From Halostella limicola (GTDB lineage Archaea > Halobacteriota > Halobacteria > Halobacteriales > Natronoarchaeaceae): 64,000 nucleotides of DNA. Location: NCBI RefSeq assembly GCF_003675875.1, contig NZ_RCDI01000002.1, positions 746,786 to 810,785 on the forward strand, read 5' to 3'. Below are positions 63,455-64,000 of the stretch, piece after piece. The first letter of the stretch is position 1. Each line of letters opens with the position of its first letter. Both the position numbers and the translations under genes were made by a program. Below the pieces are notes generated by a model. It saw only the letters and a list, made by a program, of their open reading frames with translations. It had not been told where the DNA came from and searched no databases.

Positions 63455-64000
63455 GATTATTGTTCATACTCCTCCTCCTTATAGTTCATCGCTGTGGGAC
63501 AGTACTGTTCGTTCACTTCTCGAGTATAGATTACGGGTTAGAAGTGATTTCCTCGTCTCTTACTGCCGTATTTCAAACGTACAGCGATTGGCGATACGAG
63601 GGACCAGACTGGATGCGGGAAGATAGCAGGAGTAAAATTGGTTCATTGGGGCCCTTAGACGAGAAAATACGAACAACGAAGAAGAAGTGGATTCCAAACG
63701 GGCACGACAGATACGCGTTCCGTAGCATGGGACGATGATCCGTCTCAGAACCGTCACCGCGACCGGAGATCTGACCGCCCAGTTTTTCTCCGGTGGTGTT
63801 GCGAGAATCGCCCAGAGGACTCTGACGAACTGTATCAGAGTTAGACGACCGAAAACAGGACCATCGCGAAGAACACTGCGCTGGACGAGCTAGCGTTGAG
63901 ATGATCCGACGGTCGCTAGAGCATCCGGATTACAGAGATAGCCCCGTAAAATAGCGAAACCGGATATAATTCTCAGAGATTAGCAGGGGACTAGATACGC
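63455..64000. other. Upstream region of the IclR gene and window end, nothing recognised
   Basis: About 545 bases with promoter-like sequence close to the IclR start and no convincing gene. Short frames here lack haloarchaeal codon bias or family features. Confidence 0.45.

Overview
The window is from a halophilic archaeon (class Halobacteria). Proteins are strongly acidic, secreted binding proteins carry twin-arginine plus lipobox signals, many genes start leaderless about 25-35 nt after a TATA-like box, and the family set is haloarchaeal: the HpcH/HpaI-type malate synthase, cysteine-dependent Thi4 and several IclR regulators. No rRNA, tRNA, intact insertion sequence or CRISPR array was seen. 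Composition is mosaic. The first gene, the malate synthase/Thi4 pair and most of 43-63 kb are GC-rich, while about 1.8-23 kb is visibly AT-richer and holds gene remnants.

Layout. 0.2-1.9 kb: class I/II aminotransferase and a decayed fragment. 2.4-11.2 kb: IclR regulator, dipeptide/oligopeptide ABC transporter (ATPases on the minus strand, binding protein and permeases on the plus strand) and an MFS carrier. Its binding protein appears circularly permuted. 11.3-20.9 kb: M20 hydrolase, Lrp/AsnC regulator, class III aminotransferase, ornithine-cyclodeaminase-family enzyme, TRAP transporter with fused DctQ-DctM permease, and UspA. This resembles bacterial taurine or ectoine catabolic loci. 21.1-21.7 kb: decayed phosphotransacetylase. 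21.8-28.1 kb: MFS carrier, malate synthase, Thi4, HAD dehalogenase-like protein, iron alcohol dehydrogenase. 28.4-33.7 kb: first amidohydrolase-Rieske-small-protein module, DUF2299-like protein, UspA, NAD kinase-phosphatase fusion, VOC protein. 34.1 kb: second IclR.

35.7-53.8 kb is the most striking part. It encodes an apparent organosulfonate pathway: acylating sulfoacetaldehyde dehydrogenase, DUF2061 protein, sulfoacetaldehyde acetyltransferase (Xsc), phosphotransacetylase, HAD protein, PiT permease, a SoeBC-like fusion, a SoeA-like molybdoenzyme, an Mrp ATPase, a class III CoA-transferase and a TctCBA transporter. Inferred flow: a sulfonate such as sulfoacetate enters, is activated to a CoA thioester and reduced to sulfoacetaldehyde. 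Xsc splits this with phosphate into acetyl phosphate and sulfite. Pta makes acetyl-CoA, and sulfite is oxidised by the Soe-like complex or exported.

54.3-63.5 kb: second amidohydrolase-Rieske-small-protein module on divergent strands, two TauE/SafE-family exporters flanking an SGNH hydrolase, two tandem AtoE-like fatty acid carriers and a third IclR regulator. Malate synthase at 23.5 kb would help assimilate the acetyl-CoA. Substrate assignments are inferred from families and gene order.
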